This document shows, piece after piece, positions 7,176 to 15,189 of a stretch of DNA of 64,000 nt. The stretch covers positions 5,545,501 to 5,609,500 of the forward strand of contig NZ_CP109599.1 in NCBI RefSeq assembly GCF_036231945.1, read 5' to 3'. Position 1 is the first letter of the stretch. Each line of letters begins with the position of its first letter. The stretch is from Streptomyces sp. NBC_01429. Its GTDB lineage: Bacteria; Actinomycetota; Actinomycetes; Streptomycetales; Streptomycetaceae. The notes below the pieces were generated by a model. It saw only the letters and a list, made by a program, of their open reading frames with translations. It searched no databases and was not told where the DNA came from. A program made the position numbers and the translations under genes.

Positions 7176-8618
7176 CTACGCCTGGGGCCTCAACAAGGTC
7201 AGCGCCTTGGCCACCCTGTCGATGGCTTCGCAGACCACTTCCGGCTGACGGGCGGTGTAGCAGAGGCGGAAGAAGCCAGGGGCGGGGCTGTGCATCACGC
7301 CGCCGGGGAGCAGGGAGACCTCGGTCGGTTGCCTCCGGAAGTAGTTGAAGAGGCCCTCTTCTCTGTTGTCCAGATCGGGGGAGGTGAGGGGGAAGGGCAT
7401 GGCGTCGTCCATGGCGGGTGGCACCGGGAGGTCGAGATAGTCCCTGAGGTCGAGCCAGAAGAACTGGGCCGCGTTGTCGCCGTCGTGGTGGACGTACCTG
7501 ATGCCGTTGCGCTGCAGACAGGACTTGACCTCGGTGAAGCTGGTGCTGAGGAGGTCCCGGTAGGTCTTCATGGCGAACGTTGTGTACAGCTCGGAGCCGG
7601 GGCCCTCGGCGGAGGCGGAGAGGACGGCGCCGATCACATAGTGCTTGAGCGAGTCGAAGGGCGTGAACCAGGGCATCGGGTGCCGTACCTCCGCCCCGGT
7701 GTCCTTGCTGCCCAGCATGGCGTCCTGGACGACCGCGTTCTTCGAGACGACGAATCCGGTACGGAAACCGGAGAGCCCGAAGTCCTTGGCGAAGCCCCAG
7801 ACGACATGGATACGGGTGGGGTGCTCGGCGTAGGCTTCCAGGGCGACGGCGCTGGTGAACGGGGTTTTCCCGCCGTGCAGTTGGGAGTGGCAGTAGATCT
7901 CGTCGGAGATGATGTGCAGGTCGGGGTCGCCGAGTGCCCAGGCGTAGATGTCCTCCAGCAGGTCCTTGGAGTAGTTGACACCCAGCGGGTTGTGCGGGTT
8001 GGTCAGGACGAGCAGTCTCGGTGCCCTGCCGGTCCGCTTCTTGTGCGCCTCGTACTGGTCACGGATGAGGTCGACCGTGAGGCGAAAGGCATCCGGGCCG
8101 TCGGTGGGAAGGTTCACCGGGACGCAGGTCAGCTTGGGCCGCTGCTCGAACGACCAGTTGAAGCCCTGCCAGTACGGTGCCGGAATCAGCACCGCGTCGC
8201 CGTCCACCAGCGGCGACGGGACTCCGGGCGCACTGCTCTTGAGCGCGAACGCCAGGCATTCCAGCGCGGAGGCGACTCCCGCCGTGCCGAAGACGTTCTT
8301 CGCCTCCACGTCGGTGCGGAACGCCCTCGTCAGCAGGGCGGCCACCTGCTGACGCAACTCGTCGGTGCCGTACGGAGGGAAGTAGTGGATGTTCTTCTCG
8401 GGGAGCAGACTCGTGTGCGCGAACACCCTCTTCCGCATCGAGTCGTGGTAGACGAGGACGTTCTCCGCCACGGACAGGTCGACCGCGGTGTCGGACGCCA
8501 GTTGGCGGTGGTAGGAGGCGAGCGCCTGCTCCAGGTCGGGCATGCGCGCCAGGAGGGCGGCGGCCTCCTCGGAGAGTGCGGTCGGGTTCTGCCCGGTGGA
8601 CACGACGTTGGTCGTCAT
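7176..8618 (-). CDS. ACC-synthase-like PLP-dependent aminotransferase (class I/II)
   Basis: A 480-residue fold-type I PLP enzyme. Visible landmarks: LSVAENVL and YFPPYGTDELR near the N-terminus (the ACC-synthase-like start of this subfamily), NVFGTAGVASALECLAFAL, PAPYWQGFNWSF, the cofactor-ring motif LTNPHNPLG, the PLP-nitrogen Asp in IISDEIYCHSQ, and the Schiff-base lysine Lys278 in GFAKDFGLSGFRTG. The spacing and the KDFGLSGFR signature are closer to 1-aminocyclopropane-1-carboxylate synthases and their fungal relatives than to aspartate aminotransferases. The start ATG at 8618 has an AAGGAA upstream. It is the last gene of a minus-strand set with an S10 peptidase and a PSD-like decarboxylase. 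It could transaminate, or do alpha/gamma-elimination chemistry on S-adenosylmethionine or an O-activated homoserine; sequence alone does not decide. Confidence 0.85.
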   Translation of the reverse strand: MTTNVVSTGQNPTALSEEAAALLARMPDLEQALASYHRQLASDTAVDLSVAENVLVYHDSMRKRVFAHTSLLPEKNIHYFPPYGTDELRQQVAALLTRAFRTDVEAKNVFGTAGVASALECLAFALKSSAPGVPSPLVDGDAVLIPAPYWQGFNWSFEQRPKLTCVPVNLPTDGPDAFRLTVDLIRDQYEAHKKRTGRAPRLLVLTNPHNPLGVNYSKDLLEDIYAWALGDPDLHIISDEIYCHSQLHGGKTPFTSAVALEAYAEHPTRIHVVWGFAKDFGLSGFRTGFVVSKNAVVQDAMLGSKDTGAEVRHPMPWFTPFDSLKHYVIGAVLSASAEGPGSELYTTFAMKTYRDLLSTSFTEVKSCLQRNGIRYVHHDGDNAAQFFWLDLRDYLDLPVPPAMDDAMPFPLTSPDLDNREEGLFNYFRRQPTEVSLLPGGVMHSPAPGFFRLCYTARQPEVVCEAIDRVAKALTLLRPQA

Positions 8619-8810
8619 GGTGCCGATGTTCCTTGTCTTGGTAGCGGATCCGACGGGCCGTGCGGCGAACCTCTTCATGGTTCGCCGCACGTGCGGGGCG
8701 AATGGGCAGTGCGTTCGGGACGGCTGCCGGCGCTTCGGCGGCCGTCCACGGTCGAACGGGGGGAGCCTCGCGCTTGACCGTGGACATCTGGGGTGTGGTG
8801 TGAGCCGCGG

Positions 8811-10220
8811 TCACGCCTTTCGCGTGTGGGCGTCCGCAGGGGCCGGCTTGCCTGTCCGCTCCGGGTCATATCCGGTGAAGGGGCGGTCGAAGAGCCAGTT
8901 GTAGAGCATTTCCCGGCAGATCTCCGGCTGGAACGCGGGCACTTGATGTCCGGAGTCGGGAATGGCGACCTGCGTCACGTTGCCGGCCCTGCGAACGAAT
9001 CCCTTGGGGTCTCCCTGGGCCTGGGTCCAGATGAGACGGGGGGTGGCTCGCCACTCGGACCACATGTCCCGCCCTTCCATCAGGGCGTCCAGGATCTCCT
9101 CGGTGCTGCGGTACCCGCAGGCGGTGTCGAAGTTCCCGGTGTAGAGCAGGGTCTTGTAGTTCTTCTCGATGAGCTGGGCGTACAGGCCCGAGGCGTCCGC
9201 CATGTTGTCGTTCACCAGCGCGTCGGTCACCGGCCCCTTGTCGTCCTCCAGCGTCCAGATGACGTGGCCGGGAACGTGGAGGGCCTTTTTCACCTCGGTG
9301 CTGCGGAGGTAGGCGGTCAGCGCCCCCATGGGCAGATCGTCCCACCGCCGTACGTCGTAGAAATCGAACCCTCCGCCGTAATTCACGGCAGCGGTCACCA
9401 GGCCATTCCCGAGCCGGGTGGCCGTCTTCATGTCCGTTCCGGCGTGGAGGACTTTCTGGAATTCGAGGTACGCCATGTCGAGGGATTCCTTCTGGCTGAG
9501 GCCGAGGAACCCGGTCGTGTAGGCGTAGTCGATCAGGATGCGGAGCGACAGTTCGGGCTTGATCCAGCCGTTGCCGACGGAGATACCCTTCAGGTTGAGG
9601 GGCACCGCGTCCACGGCCTCGCGGTTCTGCTTGTCGATCTCCAGGGCGATCGCCGGGACGTACTTGCCGGCGTAGCTCTCCCCACAGACGTACAGCGGGC
9701 ACCGCGCGTACTCCGGGTGCGCGAGGAAGAACTCCTGGAGGCCCTGCCAGAACATGTGGCTCAGGGTGCCTTCGTCCTGGACGTACTCCTTCTCGTCGGA
9801 GTAGCTGTATCCCGTACCGACGGGCTGGTCCCAGTAGAGGACGTGCGCCTCCTGGTTCCAGGTCGTGGCGTCCACCGACACCGTTCCGGCGGCGTCGTCG
9901 GCAATGGACAGCGGCCCGTTCTCCAGGAAAAGCCCCAGCAGTGAGGAGGCGCCCGGACCGCCGTTGAGCCAGATCAGCAGGGGCGTTTGGGTGATCAGGT
10001 CCTGCTGCTGTTCGGCCGGGAGACGGGGGCTGCAGGTCTGGCTCTCGAAGAACCAGTAGAAGAGGTGATTCGCCTTCGGACGCGACTGATCAATGCTGGG
10101 GACATCCGCGTACCCGGCGTAGGAACGGACCTTCCTGGTGGCGCCGTCCTTGGTGAAGAAGTCGATGCGCCGGGTATTGGCGATGTTGGCCGGAATCGAG
10201 TCAATGGGGCCTGTGGACAT
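8811..10220 (-). CDS. S10-family serine carboxypeptidase, no signal peptide
   Basis: A 469-residue protein with all S10 marks: the oxyanion-hole motif WLNGGPGASSLLGLFLENGP, the substrate loop WDQPVGTGYSYS, nucleophile Ser182 in CGESYAGKYVP, catalytic Asp365 in TGNFDTACG and catalytic His425 in DSGHQVPAFQP. S10 enzymes are common in fungi and plants, where they are vacuolar or secreted, and rare in bacteria. Here the N-terminus (MSTGPIDSIPANIAN) is polar, so the protein should stay in the cytosol. Members of the family also act as acyltransferases, so a role in removing or attaching a group in a biosynthetic pathway is as likely as protein digestion. It lies 41 bases after the PSD-like gene on the same strand. 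Confidence 0.92.
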   Translation of the reverse strand: MSTGPIDSIPANIANTRRIDFFTKDGATRKVRSYAGYADVPSIDQSRPKANHLFYWFFESQTCSPRLPAEQQQDLITQTPLLIWLNGGPGASSLLGLFLENGPLSIADDAAGTVSVDATTWNQEAHVLYWDQPVGTGYSYSDEKEYVQDEGTLSHMFWQGLQEFFLAHPEYARCPLYVCGESYAGKYVPAIALEIDKQNREAVDAVPLNLKGISVGNGWIKPELSLRILIDYAYTTGFLGLSQKESLDMAYLEFQKVLHAGTDMKTATRLGNGLVTAAVNYGGGFDFYDVRRWDDLPMGALTAYLRSTEVKKALHVPGHVIWTLEDDKGPVTDALVNDNMADASGLYAQLIEKNYKTLLYTGNFDTACGYRSTEEILDALMEGRDMWSEWRATPRLIWTQAQGDPKGFVRRAGNVTQVAIPDSGHQVPAFQPEICREMLYNWLFDRPFTGYDPERTGKPAPADAHTRKA

Positions 10221-10260
10221 GGTTCACCATCTGTTCGGGAGGGGTGGCGGCAGCGGCGGA

Positions 10261-11478
10261 TCAGGGTGCGATCAGGCGACGCCGACGGGAGTGTGTGTGA
10301 GAGGAGCCGGTGAACAGTCCGTTCGTGCGCTCCACCTGCTCCAGGACCCCGATACGCTGTCCCTGGAGCATTTGCAGCGCCGGGAACCGATCCTTCTGGA
10401 ACAGCAGGATGTTCAGCGATCCGCCGTATTTGAAGTTCCCGATCTTCTCTCCCTTTGCCACCTTGACCGGACCGTTGAGGTTCTTGAACTTGGGCAGATA
10501 GTTCACGGAGGCGATCGAGTTGAGGCCGACGGTCACCATCCCGACGTAGCCCTCGACCGGATCGCTCTCCGTGCTCTCCGGGTACCGCGTCTTGATGATC
10601 ACGTATCCCCGGCGGAAATGATCGAACATCTCGTAGTCGTAGCCGTAGCCGACGTCCCCCTTGTCGAGCAGTTCGGGGAAGTCCCGCATTCCGTAGTAGG
10701 AGCCCGCGATGTCGTCACGCCCCTCCATCAGCTCGCCCGCCACCGGGGTGTGATACCAGTGGTAGCTGTCGGGCATGAGAATGCATGACACCGCTGTCCC
10801 GTCAAGGAAGTGGTGGGCGTACGGGGAGTCGGCGAGCAGCTGCCTGACGTTCATGGTCACGGACTTGACCGGGATGGGCGTGTCCTCTTTCAGGTCATCG
10901 ACAATCATGTTGATGACACAGTCGGCGGGGGCGACCACCACCGTGGGATCGTCCTCCGCGGCGATCGGCCGTGCGCCCGGGGCGAGTTCCCGGACGAAGA
11001 AGTCGTTGAAGGTCGACCAGGGCCCCGGCTCGAAGTCCTTCATCTTCTTCTCGCCCAGGTCACGCTCCCAGGAGTCGATGAGTTCCTTGTTCCGCGTGCT
11101 GTCCGGCTCGTCCATCTGCATGCCCTGAAGATGCGTGAAATCGGAGAGCGCCTTGTGCCCGGGGCCGCAGGTGACAAAGACCATGCCGTAGGGGTTCTCA
11201 TAGTTGAGCCAACTGAATTTCTCGATGTAGTTCAGCCCCGTATGGACCCCCGGCATCCACTCGTACCACTCCGTGAAGAAGTCGCACAGGAACGTGATTC
11301 CCTGGCCCTTCCAGTCGCAGTGCAATTCGACCGGAGTGTCGCCCGGATACGGCACCACATTCGCGGTCGCCGCGTCGTACATGGTCCTGAAGCCTTCGAA
11401 GTCCTCCGCGTACCACCGCTCGATCTTTTCGATGAACCCGGGGAGATCCTTCGAGAAAGGTTCGTCGTTCTGTGCCAC
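10261..11478 (-). CDS. phosphatidylserine-decarboxylase-like enzyme (probable small-molecule decarboxylase)
   Basis: A 405-residue protein with two parts. Residues about 1-190 match the N-terminal domain found in fungal PSD-like decarboxylases (WYAEDFEGFRTMYDAATANV, then FLCDFFTEWYEW). The C-terminal half is the pyruvoyl decarboxylase domain (WSTFNDFFVRELAPGARPI, VVAPADC, FLMPDSYHWYHTPVAGE). In lipid PSDs the self-cleavage motif is LGST; here it is YGGS with Ser354 as the likely pyruvoyl precursor (IGNFKYGGSLNILLFQ). There are no membrane segments. The established fungal example PsiD shows this family can decarboxylate free amino acids, so a soluble amino-acid or amino-acid-conjugate decarboxylase is likely. 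The GTG at 11478 follows AAGGAG; the open frame extends far upstream but without coding features. Confidence 0.87.
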   Translation of the reverse strand: MAQNDEPFSKDLPGFIEKIERWYAEDFEGFRTMYDAATANVVPYPGDTPVELHCDWKGQGITFLCDFFTEWYEWMPGVHTGLNYIEKFSWLNYENPYGMVFVTCGPGHKALSDFTHLQGMQMDEPDSTRNKELIDSWERDLGEKKMKDFEPGPWSTFNDFFVRELAPGARPIAAEDDPTVVVAPADCVINMIVDDLKEDTPIPVKSVTMNVRQLLADSPYAHHFLDGTAVSCILMPDSYHWYHTPVAGELMEGRDDIAGSYYGMRDFPELLDKGDVGYGYDYEMFDHFRRGYVIIKTRYPESTESDPVEGYVGMVTVGLNSIASVNYLPKFKNLNGPVKVAKGEKIGNFKYGGSLNILLFQKDRFPALQMLQGQRIGVLEQVERTNGLFTGSSHTHSRRRRLIAP

Positions 11479-11673
11479 TTCGTCTTCTCCTTCAGGGATG
11501 TGCGGAATTGAATCCGCTTCCGGACGCAGAAGAGAGGTCCGATACGCGCGGATATTCCGGAGACCGTACGATCGCCAAGTGGATCCAAGCGTATTCGGAA
11601 CGTGATCTTCGAAATGCCGTTGAAGGGGGCGTGGTTGAGGCGAAACCGGGAGCGCGAGGGCGCACAAACCGAT

Positions 11674-11683
11674 GAAACGTTTC
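11674..11683. promoter_or_regulatory. GAAACGTTTC palindrome upstream of the decarboxylase gene
   Basis: A perfect 10-bp palindrome with a central CG, in the style of LacI-family operators, lies about 200 bases upstream of the PSD-like start. It sits in the 11479-12164 gap, where I see no supported gene. It could regulate the 11478-7176 operon. Confidence 0.35.
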
Positions 11684-12164
11684 GCCAGTGCGACTCCGTC
11701 GGGAACCTTGAACCTGCCGGCCGTGAGCGGTCGGTCACGAGGCACTCTCGGGGGCCGGGCTTCGGTCTGGTCAGATATCGTCCGGTTCGCATGGGGCTCG
11801 GCGGGAACATCGCCGAGAGCCGGCCCGTCGCGCTTGCCCTTGCGGGCGACGCTGCCGAGCCCTTCCGGCGTGGATTCGCCGATCACCGAGCGTAGCCGAT
11901 ACGGATGTCCGCGCCCGGGGGCCGCCCTGCGCTTCGGGCACGGATGGCGTTCGACGAGATCGGCTTTTGATCCGGCGGGTGGGTAGGGCTCTTGATGGCC
12001 CGTCATGCCCCGGGATGTTCGCACCACCCAAGTCGCAGCCCCCCCATTCGCCACTTTTGAGTGAGAACGGTTCTGCGACCCGATCCGGGAATCCGAGGTC
12101 TCCGGACGCCTACATTTGATCTTGCTCGGGCAAAGGACCGTTCCTGAGAACTCGATCGCATGGA

Positions 12165-12202
12165 TCGGCGGTGTGGACCGCACGCCCAGTCCACACCGCC
12201 GA
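12165..12202 (-). terminator. 14-bp perfect hairpin after the OCD-like operon
   Basis: TCGGCGGTGTGGAC (12165-12178) and GTCCACACCGCCGA (12189-12202) pair without mismatch around a 10-base loop. It lies 13 bases past the TGA at 12215, the second in-frame stop of the coupled ORF. This fits the end of the minus-strand OCD-like transcript and shows the 11478-start operon needs its own promoter. Confidence 0.6.
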
Positions 12203-12313
12203 GGGGCTCGCCTGTCAGCCGGCGTTGAGGGCGGGGCGGACCTGCTCGATGCGGTCGCCGCTTCTGCCGCCTCGCTGCCGCCGATGAAGGCGGCGATCGA
12301 GAGGCTCCTTCCA

Positions 12314-12733
12314 CTACGGCAGCACGGCCTGGGCGACGGCCAGCGGCGTGAGCGGGAGCAGTGGGATGCCCTGGGCCAGGGGGTCCGGGGCCCGCTCGGC
12401 GGCCGGGGTGAACCGGCCGACGGGAAGTGGCCGGAGGCTCCCACCGTTCCCGCTCACGCCGTTGGCGCGGTGGCGGCAACGGGCTGGGACTTGCACGAGT
12501 ACCGGCACTCCGGACCCGCCTCGGCGAGGACGGGTCCACCCTGCCCACGCGCATGGCCGATCACGGCCTCGGGGGCCAGGGCCGCGAAGAGGACGCCCGT
12601 CTGCTGACCCAGGGTCTGGAGGGGGCCCTCGCCGGACGGAGACGTGGCGTGTGCCGATGGCCGCGGCGGCCGGCCGGTACCGCGGGAGAGGTTCCCGGCC
12701 GCGACCCGAGGGGAGTTCCGCGGTATCGGTCAC
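12314..12733 (-). CDS. small ORF translationally coupled to the OCD-like gene, possibly decayed
   Basis: The GTG at 12733 overlaps the TGA of the upstream gene (GTGA arrangement), a typical coupling signal. The frame gives 139 residues (VTDTAELPSGRGREPL... to QGIPLLPLTPLAVAQAVLP) and ends with TAG at 12314. Beyond that TAG the same frame continues to DRIEQVRPALNAG and a TGA at 12215, just before a terminator. The gene may originally have been 172 residues with a nonsense codon since acquired. The middle section is Arg/Pro-rich and looks out of frame, while another phase there gives LGQQTGVLFAALAPEAVIGHA. Frameshift decay is therefore possible. I recognise no family. Confidence 0.35.
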   Translation of the reverse strand: MTDTAELPSGRGREPLPRYRPAAAAIGTRHVSVRRGPPPDPGSADGRPLRGPGPRGRDRPCAWAGWTRPRRGGSGVPVLVQVPARCRHRANGVSGNGGSLRPLPVGRFTPAAERAPDPLAQGIPLLPLTPLAVAQAVLP

Positions 12734-13926
12734 AGGGTGATGGACTGTCCGTGCCCGGCGTGTTGGGCGAGGGACAGGGCCCATTGGGCGAGGGCGACGT
12801 CGAGGTCGGCGCGGCCGACGCAGTTCACGTGCCAGGGGCGTTCGAGGGTGTCCCAGCTGTCGGTGGTGAAGTCGTGGACGGGGATGCCGGTGGGGGCGGG
12901 GTCCTGGCCGGCCCACCAGACGGCCAGGGACTGGACTCCTCGTCGCAGGGTTCCTGCGAGGTCGTCGGCGATCAGCGTTCCGCCGCGGGCACACTGTTCG
13001 ACGAAGGCCAGGGGTGCTTCGTGGCCGCCGAGGTTCACGTGGACGATGTCGTCGTTGAGCCATGAGCCGCTGAAGACGGGCGTTGCGGCCGTGGTGGCGG
13101 TCACGAGCAGGTCCGCGCCCTTCACGGCGTCCTCCGGTGAGCGGGTTGTCACGAGCCGGTAGGGGGTGGGCCCGATGGCCGCTGTGACGGCCGCGGCGCG
13201 CAGGTGCGGCGAGCAGATCCGTACCTCGCGCGGTCCGGGGCCGTCCAGGTGGGCCCACAGCCGTGCCAGCGTTCGGGCGATGTCGCCGCTGCCGAGGATG
13301 GCCACGGCCTGCGCGCGGCACCGTTCGCGCACGATGCAGGCGTAGGCGGCGGTACGGAGCGAGGACAGAAGCGTGGAGCGGACGAGAGCGGTCGGCCGCA
13401 TGGTCGCCGGATCGTAGAGCACGTACAGCGCACACGCTCGCGACAGCCCCAGCGAGCGGTTGAGCGCGTTGGCACCGACCGCCTTGAAGCCCGCGGCCTC
13501 CCGGCTCAGAGCGGCCAGCACGTTCAGCTTGTAGTCGAAGTCCAGCCCCAGATGCCCGTGCCGCGCCTCGGGGGACAACTGGAGCAGCTCCGCCGTCTGT
13601 TCGTTCGAAGGCGCCAGCACGGCCTTGCCGCGCCAGCCCTGTGACCGGCTGCGCAGCGTGCGCTCGGTCAGGAGGACGATCTCGGAGGTGTGGTCCCACA
13701 GGCCGCTGTCCAGCAGGTCGGTCTCGGAGACCAGCACCAGCGGAACCCTGTCTCCGGGCACCGCGGTACGCGCCGGTGAGTTCACAGGCATCATCATGTC
13801 CGCCGCATTCCCCGCGCCGCCACGGTCCATCCCGGTATCATCCACCGGCTTGTCGCCGGCCGGCGCTCCCGGGGGGTGTCGCTCCGGCCCTGGACGAGGC
13901 GTCGTGGCCTCGGGTCCGAATTCCAT
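12730..13926 (-). CDS. ornithine cyclodeaminase / mu-crystallin family protein
   Basis: Up to 398 residues. The core matches the OCD fold: LVSETDLLDSG near the N-terminus of the domain, then GANALNRSLGLSRACALYVLYDPATMRPTALV, TLLSSLRTAAYACIVRERC, the Rossmann motif VAILGSGDIARTLARLWAHL, and DLLVTATTAATPVFSG. Family members are NAD-dependent cyclodeaminases or amino/imino-acid dehydrogenases. The first 44 residues are Pro/Gly-rich and absent from the fold, so the true start may be the ATG cluster at 13794, which has GGGGAA upstream. It is the first gene of a minus-strand set followed by a coupled ORF, the PSD-like decarboxylase, the S10 peptidase and the PLP enzyme. It may supply or reduce an unusual amino acid for them. 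Confidence 0.82.
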   Translation of the reverse strand: MEFGPEATTPRPGPERHPPGAPAGDKPVDDTGMDRGGAGNAADMMMPVNSPARTAVPGDRVPLVLVSETDLLDSGLWDHTSEIVLLTERTLRSRSQGWRGKAVLAPSNEQTAELLQLSPEARHGHLGLDFDYKLNVLAALSREAAGFKAVGANALNRSLGLSRACALYVLYDPATMRPTALVRSTLLSSLRTAAYACIVRERCRAQAVAILGSGDIARTLARLWAHLDGPGPREVRICSPHLRAAAVTAAIGPTPYRLVTTRSPEDAVKGADLLVTATTAATPVFSGSWLNDDIVHVNLGGHEAPLAFVEQCARGGTLIADDLAGTLRRGVQSLAVWWAGQDPAPTGIPVHDFTTDSWDTLERPWHVNCVGRADLDVALAQWALSLAQHAGHGQSITL

Positions 13927-14186
13927 GGCATTGACTCGGAACGTTGACCATCTGTCACGGTGGCCCCGGGAGCGCCGCCGTGGGTGGTGCCCGGGGAGGG
14001 AGCTGATGGCAGGACGCCCCGGTGGATAGTGCCGGCCGTCCCTGTTGACGGCGTTGCGGACGCCCGCCGCGACGTGCGCACGGTTGTGGAAACTGGAGGG
14101 CGGTCCGGAAGAGGCGGCGGCTCTCGTGCACGCGGTGAACCCGTACGCTCAAATCCGTTGATCCAAGCGAGAGTCGCCGAGCGGCG

Positions 14187-14681
14187 TCATGCCCATCCCG
14201 CGAATTCCATGCCCCACCCGGCGCCCACCGCGCCCGCCACCGGAAGCACCAGCAGCGCCACTCCCATCGCCGGCGGGAACTGGCCCCTGGCCCGTATCAC
14301 CTGACGTACCGCGAACGTCTTCTCCAGCGCCGCGTCCGTCCCCTTGAACGACAGTGGTGTGACCACGCCCACGACCACGAGTGCCATCTCGCGCCAGCGC
14401 AGGGGGTCTTGGCCCTCCTGCGGGAGTGTCCACGAGGACACCCATCCGCGGAACGGCGCCACGGCCAGCGCGGCGCCCCACAGGAAACCGGCGCACGTGG
14501 CGAGGGTGACCTGCCACGACGCCTCCGTGCCGAACCGCAGTGCCAGGGCCACCATGACGATCACCGGAAGCGGCATCGCCGGTATCCACCGCTCCCTTCG
14601 TACCGGAAGCCAGCGCAGCAGCACACAGGTGAGTACCAGTTCGGGAATCAGCACCGCCAGCACCCACAGGGGGATGACCAC
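14187..14681 (-). CDS. small multi-pass membrane protein
   Basis: A 164-residue hydrophobic protein with about four to five membrane segments (IPLWVLAVLIPELVLTCVLL; AMPLPVIVMVALAL; VTLATCAGFLWGAALAV; ALVVVGVVTPL; ALLVLPVAGAVGAG). I choose GTG 14681 because AAAGGAG lies six bases upstream; a TTG at 14687 is inside that spacing. It is the last of three same-strand genes after the ALF-repeat protein and may form an operon with it. No family is recognised. An immunity or anchoring role for the large secreted protein is inferred from position only. Confidence 0.65.
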   Translation of the reverse strand: MVIPLWVLAVLIPELVLTCVLLRWLPVRRERWIPAMPLPVIVMVALALRFGTEASWQVTLATCAGFLWGAALAVAPFRGWVSSWTLPQEGQDPLRWREMALVVVGVVTPLSFKGTDAALEKTFAVRQVIRARGQFPPAMGVALLVLPVAGAVGAGWGMEFAGWA

Positions 14682-14716
14682 CGGCAACTCCTTTCAGGGA
14701 AGCGGACGCCGGCACT

Positions 14717-15094
14717 TCACAGCAGGACGGCCATGGCCATCACGACAGCCGCGAAAGTGAAGAGGAAGAGCGCGGTCTGTTTTCCCGTGGCGGGCTCCAG
14801 CGCCTTTCCCGAGCGAATCACCTCGCGCTGCCGCCGCAGGTACCCGGCGAAAATGATCCGGCAGAGAGTCAGGCCCAGCATGGTGAGCGTGTACAGCGCC
14901 AGCGGGGTGTCTCCGTCGTAGCCGCGCGCGGCCGAGTCCAGGACGATGGCCACACCTCCGGCGATCGGCGGCAACGCGGTGAGCAGCCTGCTCTTCGTCG
15001 AGGTGGCCAGGGACTGGGCCGCCACCGCGAGAGCGATGCCGGAGGCGATGGCGGCTATCCACCAGTGCGTCGTGGTGAACGAAGAGGTGAGCAT
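14717..15094 (-). CDS. small four-TM membrane protein
   Basis: A 125-residue protein from ATG 15094, preceded by GAAGGAAAGGA. Hydrophobic segments lie at about 11-30, 40-56, 66-85 and 105-124, with a basic cytoplasmic loop (YLRRQREVIRSGKAL) before the last one. It starts 96 bases after the ALF-repeat gene and ends 36 bases before the next small membrane gene. No family is recognised; the context suggests a partner of the ALF-repeat protein. Confidence 0.7.
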   Translation of the reverse strand: MLTSSFTTTHWWIAAIASGIALAVAAQSLATSTKSRLLTALPPIAGGVAIVLDSAARGYDGDTPLALYTLTMLGLTLCRIIFAGYLRRQREVIRSGKALEPATGKQTALFLFTFAAVVMAMAVLL

Positions 15095-15189
15095 GGATTT
15101 TCCTTTCCTTCTCCCGCGTACGGAGAGTACGGACCTGGCGCACGGGGTGGAGCGGGCTCCCGGCCCACCCCACCCGGCCGTGCGTCGGT

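Noticed and set aside
11479..12164. N-terminal extension of the PSD-like protein by the long open frame up to 12444
   Set aside because: The extension crosses a strong terminator and is Arg/Pro-rich without domain; GTG 11478 has a good ribosome site.
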